Shown: positions 19,286 through 28,664, counted from the first letter of the stretch. The stretch: 64,000 nucleotides of DNA from Microthrixaceae bacterium (GCA_027493675.1 JAOSKI010000003.1:62001-126000); one strand, 5' to 3'. Made by a program: numbers and translations. The notes: generated by a model not told the origin, from the letters alone.

Positions 19286-20107
19286 TCACTCGCTGGTCGG
19301 TCCCTCGAAGTGTGGGGCACGTCTCTCACGATGCGAGGCGAGACCCTCGACGACGTCGGGACCGCCGAAGCCGTAGAACTCGAGTCCCCATGAGGCATCG
19401 AAGATCGAGCTGTGATCGCGATACCAGTTGTTGAGGCTGTGCTTGGTCCAGCGGATCGCCGACTGCGAACCGGCGGCGAGTGCCTCGGCGACCTGCATCG
19501 CCCGGGTGTGCACCTCGTCGTCGTCGACGCACAGGCTGACCAAGCCGATCCGTTCTGCTTCCTCACCGGTTAGCGGATCACACGTGAGCAGGTAGTACTT
19601 GGCCTTGGCCATGCCGCACAGCAGCGGCCAGCAGATCGCAGCGTGGTCGCCCGCAGCGACACCCAGGCGGGTGTGGCCGTCGATGATCACCGCGTTCCGC
19701 CCTGCCACCGACACGTCCGCGAGCAACGCCGCCACGAGCCCGGCCCCCACCGCGGGACCGTGTATCGCCGAGACGACAGGCTTGGAGCAGTTGATCACGT
19801 TGAACACCAGGTCCCTCGCCTCTCGCAGCACGAGGGTGCGTTCGGCGAAGTCGGCGATCATGTCGTCGATCAGCTCGAAGCTGCCCCCTGCCGACAGAGC
19901 CTTGCCGGCACCCCGCAGGACGGCCACCCGCGTGCGGGGGTCACGATCGACCACCTGCCACACGTCTGCCAGTTGGCGGTGCACGGTCCGGTCCACCGCG
20001 TTGAGACCGGGCGCGTCGAGGGTGATGCGCAGCACCCACTCGGAGGGACGGTCGATGTGCAGGCCCGTGAACTCGCCGTAACGCTCGTCGTCGCAGGGGG
20101 TGCTCAT
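19286..20107 (-). CDS. Enoyl-CoA hydratase/isomerase (crotonase) family protein
   Basis: Intact 273-residue crotonase. The oxyanion-hole segments are [19 protein letters not shown] and [20 protein letters not shown]. The C-terminal helices HSLNNWYRD and [19 protein letters not shown] resemble actinobacterial enoyl-CoA hydratases of branched or hydroxylated acids. The usual catalytic Glu pair is not obvious ([14 protein letters not shown] in the second site), so the reaction could be other than hydration. The ATG at 20107 is the first good start. It lies 66 bp upstream of the folP-like gene on the same strand and is divergent from the GH4 gene. Confidence 0.85.
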   Translation of the reverse strand: MSTPCDDERYGEFTGLHIDRPSEWVLRITLDAPGLNAVDRTVHRQLADVWQVVDRDPRTRVAVLRGAGKALSAGGSFELIDDMIADFAERTLVLREARDLVFNVINCSKPVVSAIHGPAVGAGLVAALLADVSVAGRNAVIIDGHTRLGVAAGDHAAICWPLLCGMAKAKYYLLTCDPLTGEEAERIGLVSLCVDDDEVHTRAMQVAEALAAGSQSAIRWTKHSLNNWYRDHSSIFDASWGLEFYGFGGPDVVEGLASHRERRAPHFEGPTSE

Positions 20108-20191
20108 CCGGCCCGGTCATCGCGCCATCCTGCCAGGTGGGCGTGTACCACCCGGGCATCGGCGTGACCCGGCACCGCACGGCGGGTCATC

Positions 20192-21568
20192 ATGGCTGTC
20201 ATGGCCCGCGCAGCACAGACCGATCCGAAGATCACCCTGGTGGGAGCAGGTGGGATGTCGTTCGGACCGTCGATGGTCAACGACGTCGTGCACACACCCG
20301 AGCTCTCGGGATCGCTGCTGATGCTCCACGACATCGACGCCGACCGGCTCCAGCGCGCGTACCAGTTCGCCGCGAAGCTGAACGCGGCCGCCGGTGCGCC
20401 CGTGCGCCTCGACTACTCCACCGATGCAGCCGTCGCCCTCGAGGGCGCGCAGTACGTGATGGCCAGCGCCGAGCACAACCGCTTCGAGTACTGGCACCAG
20501 GACTACGAGATCCCCAACGCCCATGGCGCCACCCAGATCACCGGCGAGAACGGCGGACCCGGGGCGGTGTTCCACTCGCTTCGCAGCATCGCCAACACGC
20601 TGGACATCTGTGCCGACATCGAGCGCCACTGCCCCGATGCGTTCCTCATCAACCTCACCAATCCCATGAGCCGGGTGACCCTTGCGATCAACCGGGGCAC
20701 GCGGATCGCGAACGTCGGGATGTGCCACGAGATGCCGATGGGAATCAACCGGCTGTGCCGGCGCCTGCGCGTCAGGCGCTCCGAGGTGACCGCCAAGGCG
20801 GCGGGGGATCAACCACTTCACGTTCTTCACCGAGTTCCGCAACGTCGAAACGGGTGAGGACCTGTTGCCCCGGCTCCGTGAGCTCTTCGCCGGCCGGTTC
20901 TTCGACTACGGGCCGCGCGCCCAGGCCATCGCCCGCCGCCTCGACCGCACGATGCCAGGCGCCGGCCTGGTCGAGTTCAACTACCTGCCGCTGGTGGCGA
21001 AGGTCGCCCGCGGACCGGCTACGTGGCGTGTTCGGTCGACAGCCACATCGGTGAGTACCTGCCGTTCGCGCTCGATGCGGCTGATTGGATGCCCACACCG
21101 ATCGATTTCCACGGGCCTGTGTCGGAGGTGGCCGAGAAGGCAGCGTCCTGGGCGGCGAGGACGAAGGTGCCTCTACCGCTACAGATAATGGGACACTCCC
21201 CCGAGGAGGTGGTACCGATCATCGCAGCCATGCACACCGGTGAGCCGCGGTGGATCATGGCCGTGAACGTCCCGAACCGTGGCTTCCTGCCCGACGTCGC
21301 CGACGGAGCGGTCGTGGAGGTGGGCGCAACCGTCGACGGCGACGGCATCCACCCCGACGAGATGGACCCGATCGGCGAACCCGTCGCGGGCTGGATCGCC
21401 ACCCAGGTGGAGCTCCAGGACCTGGTGGTCGAAGCGGTGTTGCAACGCGACCCGGACCTCGCGTTCGAAGCGCTGCGCAACGATCCCAACTCCCCGGCGG
21501 ACGAATCCGCCTGCCGCACGATCTTCGACGAACTCATGGCACGCCAGGCAGCGCACCTGCCGTTCTGA
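20192..21568 (+). CDS. Glycoside hydrolase family 4 enzyme, frame-broken
   Basis: About 458 residues, normal for GH4. The NAD-binding start is ITLVGAGGMSFGPSMVNDVV. The metal and catalytic Cys region is IANVGMCHEMPMGINRLC, and INHFTFFTEFRN follows after a break at a run of G near 20806. A second break near 21020 precedes SVDSHIGEYLPFA, PLPLQIMGHSPEE and IAAMHTGEPRWIMAVNVPN. GH4 enzymes oxidise and eliminate using NAD and Mn(II), acting on alpha- or beta-glycosides or galacturonides; the substrate cannot be assigned. ATG 20192 and ATG 20201 are both possible. It is divergent from the crotonase and ends 19 bp before palindrome A2. Confidence 0.82.
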
Positions 21569-21587
21569 CCTCACCCCCCGCCCCCTG

Positions 21588-21643
21588 CCGCCAACTGTCC
21601 GGTGTGGTGCGCGGGTTCCGCGGCTGACACCGGACAGTTTGCG
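21588..21643. repeat. Palindrome family A, copy A2 (likely bidirectional terminator)
   Basis: Inverted repeat arms AACTGTCCGGTGT at 21593-21605 and ACACCGGACAGTT at 21627-21639 are a perfect 13-bp match, with a GC-rich loop. It lies between the convergent ends of the GH4 gene (21568) and the LLM gene (21665), a good place for a terminator. No U-tract is present. Confidence 0.8.
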
Positions 21644-21664
21644 GGGTTGGCGGGGGTTGGCGCG

Positions 21665-22652
21665 CTAGTGCGACTCGTTGGCACGATGGCGAGGCAGCAC
21701 CTCCTCGGAGACCGTCCGTAGATATCGCCACGCGATATCGGGCGGAAGCCCTCCGATCAGGGGGTGCAGTTGTAGCAACCCATCGCGGTCCATCACAGCG
21801 ACCGCCTCCTCCACGGTGAGCACGCGGTGACTGGCCTCAGCACGGCGCAACTCGTCGACGCTCCCCGCTTGTGACATGCTCGCAGTGAGCCCATCGGCGC
21901 GGTTCCACTCCGCGTAGGTCGTCACGTCGTGCATCAGATACGGCCCGAGTTCGTCCCACGCGCGATCGGGGTCGTCGCACACGAACACCGTGGCAGCGAA
22001 CTCGTCGCGGGCAGGAAGCAGATCCCCGGCTCGTGGCCTGCCGAGCGGGCGGCCTCCTCATAGGCCTCTCGCATGCCGGGTGCCCGACGCTGGGCGAACA
22101 GGCCGATCCCGTGACGACCGGCACGCCTCGCCGCCGCGATGCTGCCACCACCCCACGCGACCATCGGACCACCGGGTGTCAGAGGCGCGGGGGTGACCTG
22201 CATCGACTGCCCGCGGTGCTCGAACGGCTCGCCGGTCTTGGCCCGCAGGAGCAGTTCGAGCTTCTCCTCGGCCGTTGCCCCCGAGAGGAGAAGTCGACAC
22301 CGAACACGTCGTACTCCTCACGGCGGTAGCCGAGTCCCGCCACCAGGCTCACGCGCCCATCGCTCAACACGTCGAGCACGCACAGGTCCTCTGCGAGACG
22401 GATCGGGTCGTAGAAGGGAAGGATCGCCACCATGAGCCAGATCGGCACTCTGGCGGTGCGCGCCGCCATGGCGGATGCCATCACCACCGGTGACGGGAGG
22501 TACCCGTCCGCGGTGGCGTGGTGCTCGCTGAGCAGAACCATCATGGCGCCGTGCTCGTCGGCCCACTCGGCCATCTCGAGCGCAGCAGCGTAGAGCTCGC
22601 GGGCCGGCGCACCGCCGGCGGGTGCCTGCATGTCGAATCGAAGCGTGAACAT
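21665..22652 (-). CDS. LLM-class flavin-dependent oxidoreductase, frame-broken
   Basis: About 329 residues of the luciferase-like monooxygenase family, whose actinobacterial members often use F420 or FMN. The first frame has FTLRFDMQAPAGG, MAEWADEHGAMMVLLSEHH, VPIWLMVAILPFYDPIRLAE and GRVSLVAGLGYRREEYDVFG. Breaks at a C run near 22250 and near 21985 lead to PGGPMVAWGGGSIAAARRA, AYEEAARSAGHEPG and FVCDDPDRAWDELGPYLMHD. The ATG at 22652 has GAGGAG seven bases upstream. The order and spacing of the motifs are normal, so one gene is meant. The substrate is unknown. Confidence 0.82.
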
Positions 22653-22763
22653 CGGTCTCCTCGGGACGTCACACCACGATGGCACGCTGTCGGGGCTTCC
22701 CCGACACCCCCGGACCACGACCGCCGGAGGACCAGCGGTCACGATCGACACAGGAGAGGTACC

Positions 22764-23153
22764 ATGTCGGTGAGCAACGCACAGCGCCACGATCTGCACA
22801 GCGGACTCAAGGAGGTGCTCGGCCCTCAGCGGGCTGAGGTTCTCATGGACTATCTGCCACCCGTCGGCTGGGCCGACGTAGCGACCAAGCGTGATCTCGA
22901 CGTCGGGCTCTCAACCCTGTCCGCGAAGATCGACACCGAAGTCGCGGGCCTCTCCGCGAAGATCGACACCGAAGTCGCGGGCCTGTCTGCGAAGATCGAT
23001 CTCGAGACTGCGAATCGCCGCACCGACGTCGAGCGGCTCGAGAAGTCGATGGAGGCGCTCAAGGTCGCCGTGTTGCGCGAACAGCGGATCCACCTCGTGG
23101 CGATGGTCACGGTGCTCAGCGGGGTCATCGCGCTGGTCAACCGCATCGGGTGA
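22764..23153 (+). CDS. Coiled-coil protein with 11-residue repeats and a C-terminal membrane helix
   Basis: Intact 129-residue protein with a strong ribosome-binding site (AGGAGAGG) before ATG 22764. The N-terminal part contains LMDYLPPVGWADVATKRDL. The middle is two and a half copies of LSAKIDTEVAG, encoded by a 33-bp tandem DNA repeat at 22917-23005. A charged helix (RTDVERLEKSMEALKVAV) and a hydrophobic C-terminal helix (LVAMVTVLSGVIALVNRIG) follow. This is a membrane-tethered coiled coil. Proteins with a similar PPVGWADVATK start occur in actinobacteria, but I cannot name a function. It lies between two minus-strand genes as a single-gene unit. Confidence 0.8.
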   Translation: MSVSNAQRHDLHSGLKEVLGPQRAEVLMDYLPPVGWADVATKRDLDVGLSTLSAKIDTEVAGLSAKIDTEVAGLSAKIDLETANRRTDVERLEKSMEALKVAVLREQRIHLVAMVTVLSGVIALVNRIG

Positions 23154-23216
23154 CCGCCGCGCCCCACTCATCGGTCCATGTGACACACCCCGTGGCGGTT
23201 CCCAGGATGGCGCCGA

Positions 23217-23663
23217 TCACCCACCCACGGGGTCGAGGGAAGGGGTGTCGACGCGGTCGTGGATGGCCTGCAGGGCGTCCCAGTCGTCCTGGTCGAACAC
23301 GAACCGTCCCGAGGAGAACAACTCGGCGTCCTCCACCTCTATGTGCGCCGACAGCTCGTAGTACTCGCGTCGCCCGAAGCGCCCCTCGCTGATCGTCATG
23401 TGGATGTCGTCGTGCTCCGCCTCGAGGGTGCGCAGCGCTACGTCGCTCAACTCGCCCAGGTCGTAGAGCATCGGGTAGAGACCCGTCTCCTCCTTGGCCA
23501 CATGCGCGTCCAGCAGCGCCAGCAGGCGTTGCTTCACCGGCTGATCCTCCACGCCTGAGCGGATCGACTCGGCGAGAGCCCACGCCAGGTCAAGGATCAC
23601 GTCGTGTTCGGCGGTCAGCTCCGCCACCGGTGTGAACTCCCGACAACCGCAATGGTCACACAT
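23217..23663 (-). CDS. Hemerythrin-like (HHE) protein with N-terminal CxxCGC head
   Basis: Intact 148 residues. The N-terminus MCDHCGCREFTP carries a small Cys cluster, then a four-helix hemerythrin domain with LTAEHDVI, LDAHVAKEETGLYP, LEAEHDDIH and HIEVEDAELF supplying His and acidic ligands for a di-iron site. Such proteins bind or sense oxygen or nitric oxide, or handle iron. The ATG at 23663 gives the compact domain; the frame is open upstream (another GTG near 23708), overlapping the mftC stop region. It lies 41 bp downstream of mftC on the same strand, so it may be co-transcribed with mftABC. Whether it protects the radical SAM enzyme from oxygen is speculation. Confidence 0.8.
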   Translation of the reverse strand: MCDHCGCREFTPVAELTAEHDVILDLAWALAESIRSGVEDQPVKQRLLALLDAHVAKEETGLYPMLYDLGELSDVALRTLEAEHDDIHMTISEGRFGRREYYELSAHIEVEDAELFSSGRFVFDQDDWDALQAIHDRVDTPSLDPVGG

Positions 23664-23704
23664 GCCTATTATTTCTACTAGCTGGCCGACTATTTGTCGA
23701 CGGC

Positions 23705-24918
23705 TCACCGGGCCCGACGTCGCGGGACCGCCACCGGCACAGTCGCGCCCGGACGCGTGCGATCCACCGACGGCCGGGGGCGCTGCGATCCACCCGCACC
23801 CGGCGCATCGGCACCCGAACCGACGGGTCCCACTGAGAGCGCTGCGAGCTTCTCATCGGCCGCGCCGTGGACGCACTCCGGATCCGGGTCGGTGAGGTCG
23901 AGGCCCACGAAGAACTTCGACGCCATGCACCCGCCCTGGCAGGCGTCGTAGCTGCCGCAGCTCGCGCACGCCCCGGGATGGCCGGGCTCCCGCAACGAAG
24001 CGAACAGCGCGCTGTCGGTCCACACCCTGGCAAACCCCCCTCGTCGCGCACGTTGCCGGCGCGGAACTCGTCGTGGATCACGAACGGACACGCGTACACG
24101 TCACCCACAGGGTCGATCAGGCACACCACCCTGCCGGCACCACAGAGGTTGAGGCCGGGTAGCGGCTCGCCCAATGCCGAGAGGTGGAAGAACGAATCGC
24201 CCGTGAGCACGTCCGGGCGCTCGAGCAGCCAGTGGTACAGCCGGCGCTGCTGGGCCTGGGTCGGATGCAGATCCTCCCACGAGTCCACTCCCCTGCCAGA
24301 GGGCCGTAGGCGTGTGATGCGAAGTTGTGCACCCAGGTCGTCCGAGAGCGCCTTGAAATCGTCGAGCTGATCGATGTTGTGACGGGTTGCCACGATGCTC
24401 ACCTTGAACGGACCGAAATCCGCTTCGGACAGATGACGCATCGCGGCGAGCGCCGCCTCGTGCGAGCCTTCACCCCTCACGAGGTCGTTCACGTCCGCTG
24501 TCGCACCGTCGATGGAGACCTGGACATCGACGTAGTCCATGTCGGCCAGCCGGTGAGCGGCGGCTGCGTCGAGGAAGGTGCCGTTGGTGGAGAACTTCAC
24601 CCCCACGTCGTGGGATTCGGCATATGCGAGTACGTGGAAGAAGTCCCGTCGCAACATCGGTTCACCACCACCGATGTTCACGTAGAACACCTGCATGCGC
24701 GCCAACTCGTCGACGACCCTGAAGCACTCCTCGGTGGTCAGCTCGCGTGGATGGCGCCGACCCGAGGAGCTCAGGCAGTGGACACAGGCCAGGTTGCACG
24801 CATAGGTGAGCTCCCAGGTCAGGCAGATCGGCGCGGCGAGGCCCTCCTTGAAGTGCTCCACCAGCGGGCGTGTCGCAGTCGGTGGCTGCGCGGCGACCAG
24901 GGTCTCAGGTACGGGCAC
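23705..24918 (-). CDS. mftC: MftC, radical SAM maturase of the mycofactocin peptide, one frame break
   Basis: About 404 residues. The radical SAM cluster is TYACNLACVHCLSSSG (Cys41, Cys45, Cys48), followed by FYVNIGGGEPMLR and VDVQVSIDG. The C-terminal SPASM region carries cysteines in LCGAGRVVCLIDPVG, DVYACPFVIHDEF and CGSYDACQGGCMASKFF for two auxiliary clusters. The frame changes at a run of six C near 24030, between GNVRDEGG and GGFARVWTDS; MftC reads across this point in the same order. MftC decarboxylates and crosslinks the C-terminal Val-Tyr of MftA. The GTG start at 24918 overlaps the mftB end. A low-complexity tail after the SPASM domain is unusually long. Confidence 0.93.
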
Positions 24919-25169
24919 GAATCATCTCCGACGATTCCGAGGGTCTCGAGGGCCTTGAGGAACGAGCTCCAGCGTCGGGGACTGATGCCGGCCGATTCGG
25001 GAGCCGCTCCGAGGGACGGCTCGGTGTCGAGCTGCTCCAACACGCGAAGCAGGTCGGGATGTTTGAGGAACGACAGCTTCCGGTTCCCGAAGTGGTACGC
25101 CAGGGCACCGAACTCCTCGGGCCGGAGGCTCACCTGTGGATCCAGTCGGTAGGGCGTATCCAGGTCCAT
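24905..25169 (-). CDS. mftB: MftB, mycofactocin precursor chaperone (PqqD-like)
   Basis: About 88 residues. MDLDTPYRLDPQVSLRPEEF and ALAYHFGNRKLSFLKHPDLL are the hallmark of MftB, a RiPP recognition-element protein that binds MftA and presents it to MftC. Helices to SSFLKALETLG complete the wing. Close to the end (about 24930) the frame seems to change: the alternative frame ends MIRART with a stop at 24905, as other MftB proteins do, whereas the uncorrected frame would run about 85 bp into mftC. ATG 25169 has a GGAGGAACGGAG site upstream. Spacing to mftA is 73 bp with a hairpin. Confidence 0.9.
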
Positions 25170-25209
25170 CGCTCCGTTCCTCCAGCATCCTCTCGACTCG
25201 AGCGGTCCG

Positions 25210-25236
25210 CTCCGGCATCGACGACCGACGCCGGAG
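25210..25236. promoter_or_regulatory. Hairpin in the mftA-mftB spacer
   Basis: CTCCGGC at 25210-25216 and GCCGGAG at 25230-25236 form a 7-bp stem with a 13-nt loop in the mftA-mftB transcript. A stem here could stabilise the short mftA message or act as a partial terminator, so that the precursor is made in excess over MftB/C. This arrangement is common for RiPP precursors. No direct evidence. Confidence 0.45.
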
Positions 25237-25242
25237 GCACGC

Positions 25243-25437
25243 TCAGTAGACCCCGCACATCCCGTCGATGGAGACCTCCTCGACCAGCAACTCCTCCTCG
25301 ACCAGCAGCTCGTCCTCGACCAGCTCTCCGGCCGATCCGGTCGAATCGAAACCATCGGTCGGATCACCCGTTGCCGGGTCGCTTGTCACCCGGGGCGATC
25401 CGTGGCGCTGGGGGGTCGTCGTCGTGGTTGGCTCCAT
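25243..25437 (-). CDS. mftA: MftA, mycofactocin precursor peptide
   Basis: Intact 64-residue peptide ending EEVSIDGMCGVY, the invariant mycofactocin core; the last Val-Tyr becomes the redox lactam. The leader is longer than usual and very acidic, with three related units (ELVEDE, LLVEEE, LLVEEV) before SIDG. Conventional MftA leaders have one such LVEE unit. The N-terminal half is Thr/Pro/Asp-rich. ATG 25437 follows TAGGAT (minus strand, at 25444-25449) with six bases between, so the message is probably leaderless. It is the first gene of mftABC and divergent from the alcohol dehydrogenase. Confidence 0.95.
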   Translation of the reverse strand: MEPTTTTTPQRHGSPRVTSDPATGDPTDGFDSTGSAGELVEDELLVEEELLVEEVSIDGMCGVY

Positions 25438-25589
25438 GGACTGATCCTAGGCCCGGCCTTCTGTGCAACGCATCGCAGGTCGGCCATGGGACCCCGGCGC
25501 AACGACGGCACCGCACATGAGGTAGAACTACCCGAGGCATGCCGTGGCATGCCCACAAGCGGAGAACCACCAACCGACAAGGGGATGCC
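25438..25589. promoter_or_regulatory. Divergent mftA/adh control region with palindromes
   Basis: This 152-bp gap holds the mftA -10-like TAGGAT (minus strand, 25444-25449). It also holds GGTAGAACTACC at 25521-25532, an inverted repeat, and two copies of the self-complementary GGCATGCC at 25536-25543 and 25546-25553, separated by GT. The double octamer lies about 36 bp before the adh start and looks like a dimer-of-dimers operator. A TetR-type regulator such as MftR would normally bind near here, but no mftR is seen in the window. The proposed operator is inferred from symmetry only. Confidence 0.5.
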
Positions 25590-26714
25590 ATGCCGACGAC
25601 CACCCGTGCCGCAGTGCTGTGGGGCGACCACCAGGACTGGAAGGTCGAGGACATGACCCTCGACGACCCGGGCCCCGGTGAGGTCCTCGTGGAGATGGCC
25701 TATGCGGGGATGTGCCACTCCGACGAGCACGTCGTCACCGGAGACATGCCGGTCCCGTTCTGGCCGTTCGTCGGAGGACACGAAGGTTCGGGCGTCGTCA
25801 CCCAGGTGGGCGCCGGCGTGACCCATGTGGCGGTGGGCGACCACGTCTCGATGGCGTTCATGCCCGCCTGCGGGCACTGCAAGTCCTGCTCGACGGGCCA
25901 ACAGAACCTCTGCGACGAGGGGTTCAAGTTGTTCGACCTGCAGATGATGACCCGCAGCGAGGGCGAGCGGTCGCACACCATCGGCGACTCCGAGGCTGCC
26001 CGCTTCGCCCAACTGGGCACCTTCTCGGAGAAGATCCTCGTGTCGCAGGACTCCCTGGTGCGGGTTGAACCCGACCTTCCCATGGACGTCGTCGCCCTGG
26101 TGAGCTGCGGCGTGGCCACCGGGGTCGGTTCCGCGGTGCACCGCGCGGAGGTGCGTGCCGGACACAACGTCGCCGTGGTGGGGATCGGCGGTGTGGGCAT
26201 CAACGCCGTGCAGGGCGCGGCCATCTCGGGCGCCAAGCGCGTGATCGCCGTCGACCCGGTGGAGTTCAAGCGCGAGAAGGCCATGGAGATGGGCGCGACC
26301 CACACCTACTCCTCGGTGGAGGAGGCGCTGCTCGCGGTTCCCGAGCTCACCTGGGGTGAGATGTGCGACTCGGTGATCATGACCCCCGGCGTCATCACCG
26401 GTGACATGGTCGAACCTGCACTCAACCTGGTCTCCAAGGGCGGAAGGCTCGTGGTGACCGCCCTCAACGGCATGCTCGAGAACGACGTGCAGCTCAACCT
26501 GTTCATGCTCGCGATGATGAACAAGTCGGTCTTGGGCACCGTGTTCGGTTCCGGCAACCCCCGCGCCGACATACCGGAGCTGCTCTCGATGTACCGCGAG
26601 GGCGTGCTCGACCTCGACGGCCTGATCACCAACCGCTACTCGCTCGAGGATGTGAACCAGGGCTACCAGGACCTGCGCGACGGCAAGAACATCCGCGGTG
26701 TCATCGAGTTCTGA
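25590..26714 (+). CDS. NDMA-dependent (mycofactocin-type) zinc alcohol dehydrogenase
   Basis: Intact 374-residue MDR-family enzyme. Catalytic zinc ligands are Cys42 (GMCHSDEH), His64 (GGHEGSG) and Cys173 (VSCGVATG). Structural zinc ligands are Cys94, 97, 100 and 108 in PACGHCKSCSTGQQNLC. The NAD motif is GIGGVG at 198-203. It matches the family in which NAD stays bound and is reoxidised by an external acceptor, in vivo mycofactocin and in vitro NDMA. Location directly opposite mftA supports this. The ATG at 25590 is chosen by length and by alignment of TTTRAAVLWGDHQDW. The MoxR/VWA gene follows after 62 bp on the same strand. Confidence 0.93.
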   Translation: MPTTTRAAVLWGDHQDWKVEDMTLDDPGPGEVLVEMAYAGMCHSDEHVVTGDMPVPFWPFVGGHEGSGVVTQVGAGVTHVAVGDHVSMAFMPACGHCKSCSTGQQNLCDEGFKLFDLQMMTRSEGERSHTIGDSEAARFAQLGTFSEKILVSQDSLVRVEPDLPMDVVALVSCGVATGVGSAVHRAEVRAGHNVAVVGIGGVGINAVQGAAISGAKRVIAVDPVEFKREKAMEMGATHTYSSVEEALLAVPELTWGEMCDSVIMTPGVITGDMVEPALNLVSKGGRLVVTALNGMLENDVQLNLFMLAMMNKSVLGTVFGSGNPRADIPELLSMYREGVLDLDGLITNRYSLEDVNQGYQDLRDGKNIRGVIEF

Positions 26715-26776
26715 CACACCGACCGCGGAGGTCCGCTTCCGGACGGGACCTGCTCGACCGCCTCACGACATCCGTC

Positions 26777-28641
26777 GTGGGGCGGTCCCGCGAACTGGAG
26801 GTCGTCGTCGCAGCGCTCGCGGCACGGCGGCACCTGCTATTGGAAGGACCGCCCGGGACAGGCAAGTCGACGGTGCTGCGCGCCATCGCGTCACACGCCG
26901 GGGTGGGGTTCGAGTTCGTGGAGGGCAACGCAGAGCTGACACCCGCCCGACTGGTGGGTTCGTTCGATCCCGCAGCGGTGCTCTCGGAGGGATACGTGCC
27001 CGAGGTGTTCGTGGACGGACCTCTGGTGACCGCGCTGCGGGAAGGGTCGATCCTCTACCTCGAGGAGCTCAACCGGGTACCCGAGGAGACCCTCAACGTG
27101 CTGATCACCGTGATGAGCGAGGGTGAGCTGCACGTACCGCGCCTGGGACGCATCGGGTCGGATCCAGGGTTCCGTCTGGTGGCGGCCATGAACCCCTTCG
27201 ATGCGATCGGCACCGCGCGGATAGCGTCCGCCGTGTACGACCGGTGCTGTCGGCTCTCGATGGACTACCAGTCGGCCACCGAGGAGCAGGCGATCGTCGC
27301 GCGTGAACTTGCCGAGGCCGTGCCCCGGGCCACCACAGGCGACGCCGACGGCCCGCTGGTGTCCGCTTCGGTTGCGATGGTTCGCGACAGCCGCCGGCAT
27401 CCCGACCTTCGCGCCGGCTCCTCGGTTCGCGGCGCGATCGACCACACCCTGTTGTGCCACGAACTCGCGATGCTGCGAGGGTGGCCGTCGATGACGGCGG
27501 CGTCACTCTCGATGCAGCGGAACTGGCTTTGTCAGGCCGGCTCCGCTTGCGTGAGGGGTGCGCGCGTCGACCCGAGGACGTCGTGGCGGAGCTGTGGGCG
27601 GCCCACTTCGGACCTGTCGCCGCCGACGGCGCCACTGAGACCTCGGGGCCGGCGGGGATCCGGGAAAGCCTGGCCCGCCTCCCGGTGGGCCCCGACCAGG
27701 CGGCGACGATCGGATCCTGGAGCACCAGGAGGCTCAGCAGGCCGTCGCCGAAGCAGGGAGGCGCACCACCTCGAGACGCGACCTGGCACGTAACGAACGC
27801 TTCGCCGATGTCAGCCCCGAGGTCGGCGTACTCGACGAGGACGCACTTGATGCCTTGCTGGCCGACGGCCCCGACGAGGCGATCACCCTGTTGGCCGACC
27901 TGGTCGGTGCCACCGACCGGGCACTCGCCGAACACGCCCGACGTGTGCGGCGCGCATCTCGATCGACATGGCACGAGCCGGCAGCCCCCGCGCAGGAATC
28001 GGGCGCCTGCGAACGCAGCCGGCGGGCTCCGCGACGGGTGACCTGGACCTGGATTCGTCCCTCGACGCACTCCGCGCAGGACCCGAGGGTCGACCGACGG
28101 TCGGAGACCACGGTGCACTGCGCGTCACTTCGTGGATGCGCCATGACACCGCACTGTGCCTGCTGGTGGACCGATCCCGGGTTCCATGGCAGGCGATCGG
28201 CTCGCAACCGCAGCGGTTGCCGCGGCCGCGACCATGTCACGCTTCCCGGAGGACTCCTCGGTCGTCTGCTTCAGCGACTCCGCCGTGGTGGTGGCGTCAC
28301 GAGGGGGTCTCATCGACGCACCGAGGACGTGCTGGGCGACCTGTTCACGCTGAGGGGGTTCGGGATCACCGATCTCGGTCTGGCGTTGCGCACGGCAGCG
28401 GACCAGCTGTCACGCTCGGCGGCACGACGACGTGTTGCGGTGCTGTTGTCGGACTGCCGGGCAACCGCGGGTGGTGACCCGCTCCCACACGCCGCGGGGA
28501 TCGACGAAGTGGCTGTGCTGGCTCCGGCCGACGACACCGCGGACGCCGAGGCGTTCGCCGCCGCCCTGGGGGGCCCGCTGGTCCCCGGTCGGGGGGCCCA
28601 GCGACATCCCAGCTGCGTTCCGTGAGGTCCTCGGGCGTTGA
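26777..28641 (+). CDS. MoxR-type AAA+ ATPase joined to a VWA domain, frame-broken
   Basis: The first 230 residues are a clear MoxR ATPase: GRSRELEVVVAAL, Walker A LLLEGPPGTGKST, GNAELTPARLVGSFDP, Walker B SILYLEELNR and FRLVAAMNPFD. After a break near 27480 comes the helical lid (DDGGVTLDAAELALSGRLRL), then linker sequence (RRDLARNERFADVSPEVG, PDEAITLLADLVGATDRALA). The C-terminal VWA domain has LLVDRSGSMAGDRLATAA (DxSxS), RFPEDSSVVCFSDSAVV and FGITDLGLALRTAADQLSRS, and ends PSDIPAAFREVLGR. At least four indels are needed. Whether it is one fused gene or a MoxR-VWA pair is unclear. MoxR/VWA pairs act as metal or cofactor insertion chaperones, for example for methanol dehydrogenase. Position after adh suggests such a role. 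The true start may lie upstream of GTG 26777. Confidence 0.78.
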
Positions 28642-28664
28642 CCGACCAGGGTCGGCGACGGCAT

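Noticed and set aside
22917-23005. Regulatory repeat
   Set aside because: The 33-bp tandem is in frame and encodes an 11-residue coiled-coil unit of an intact gene.
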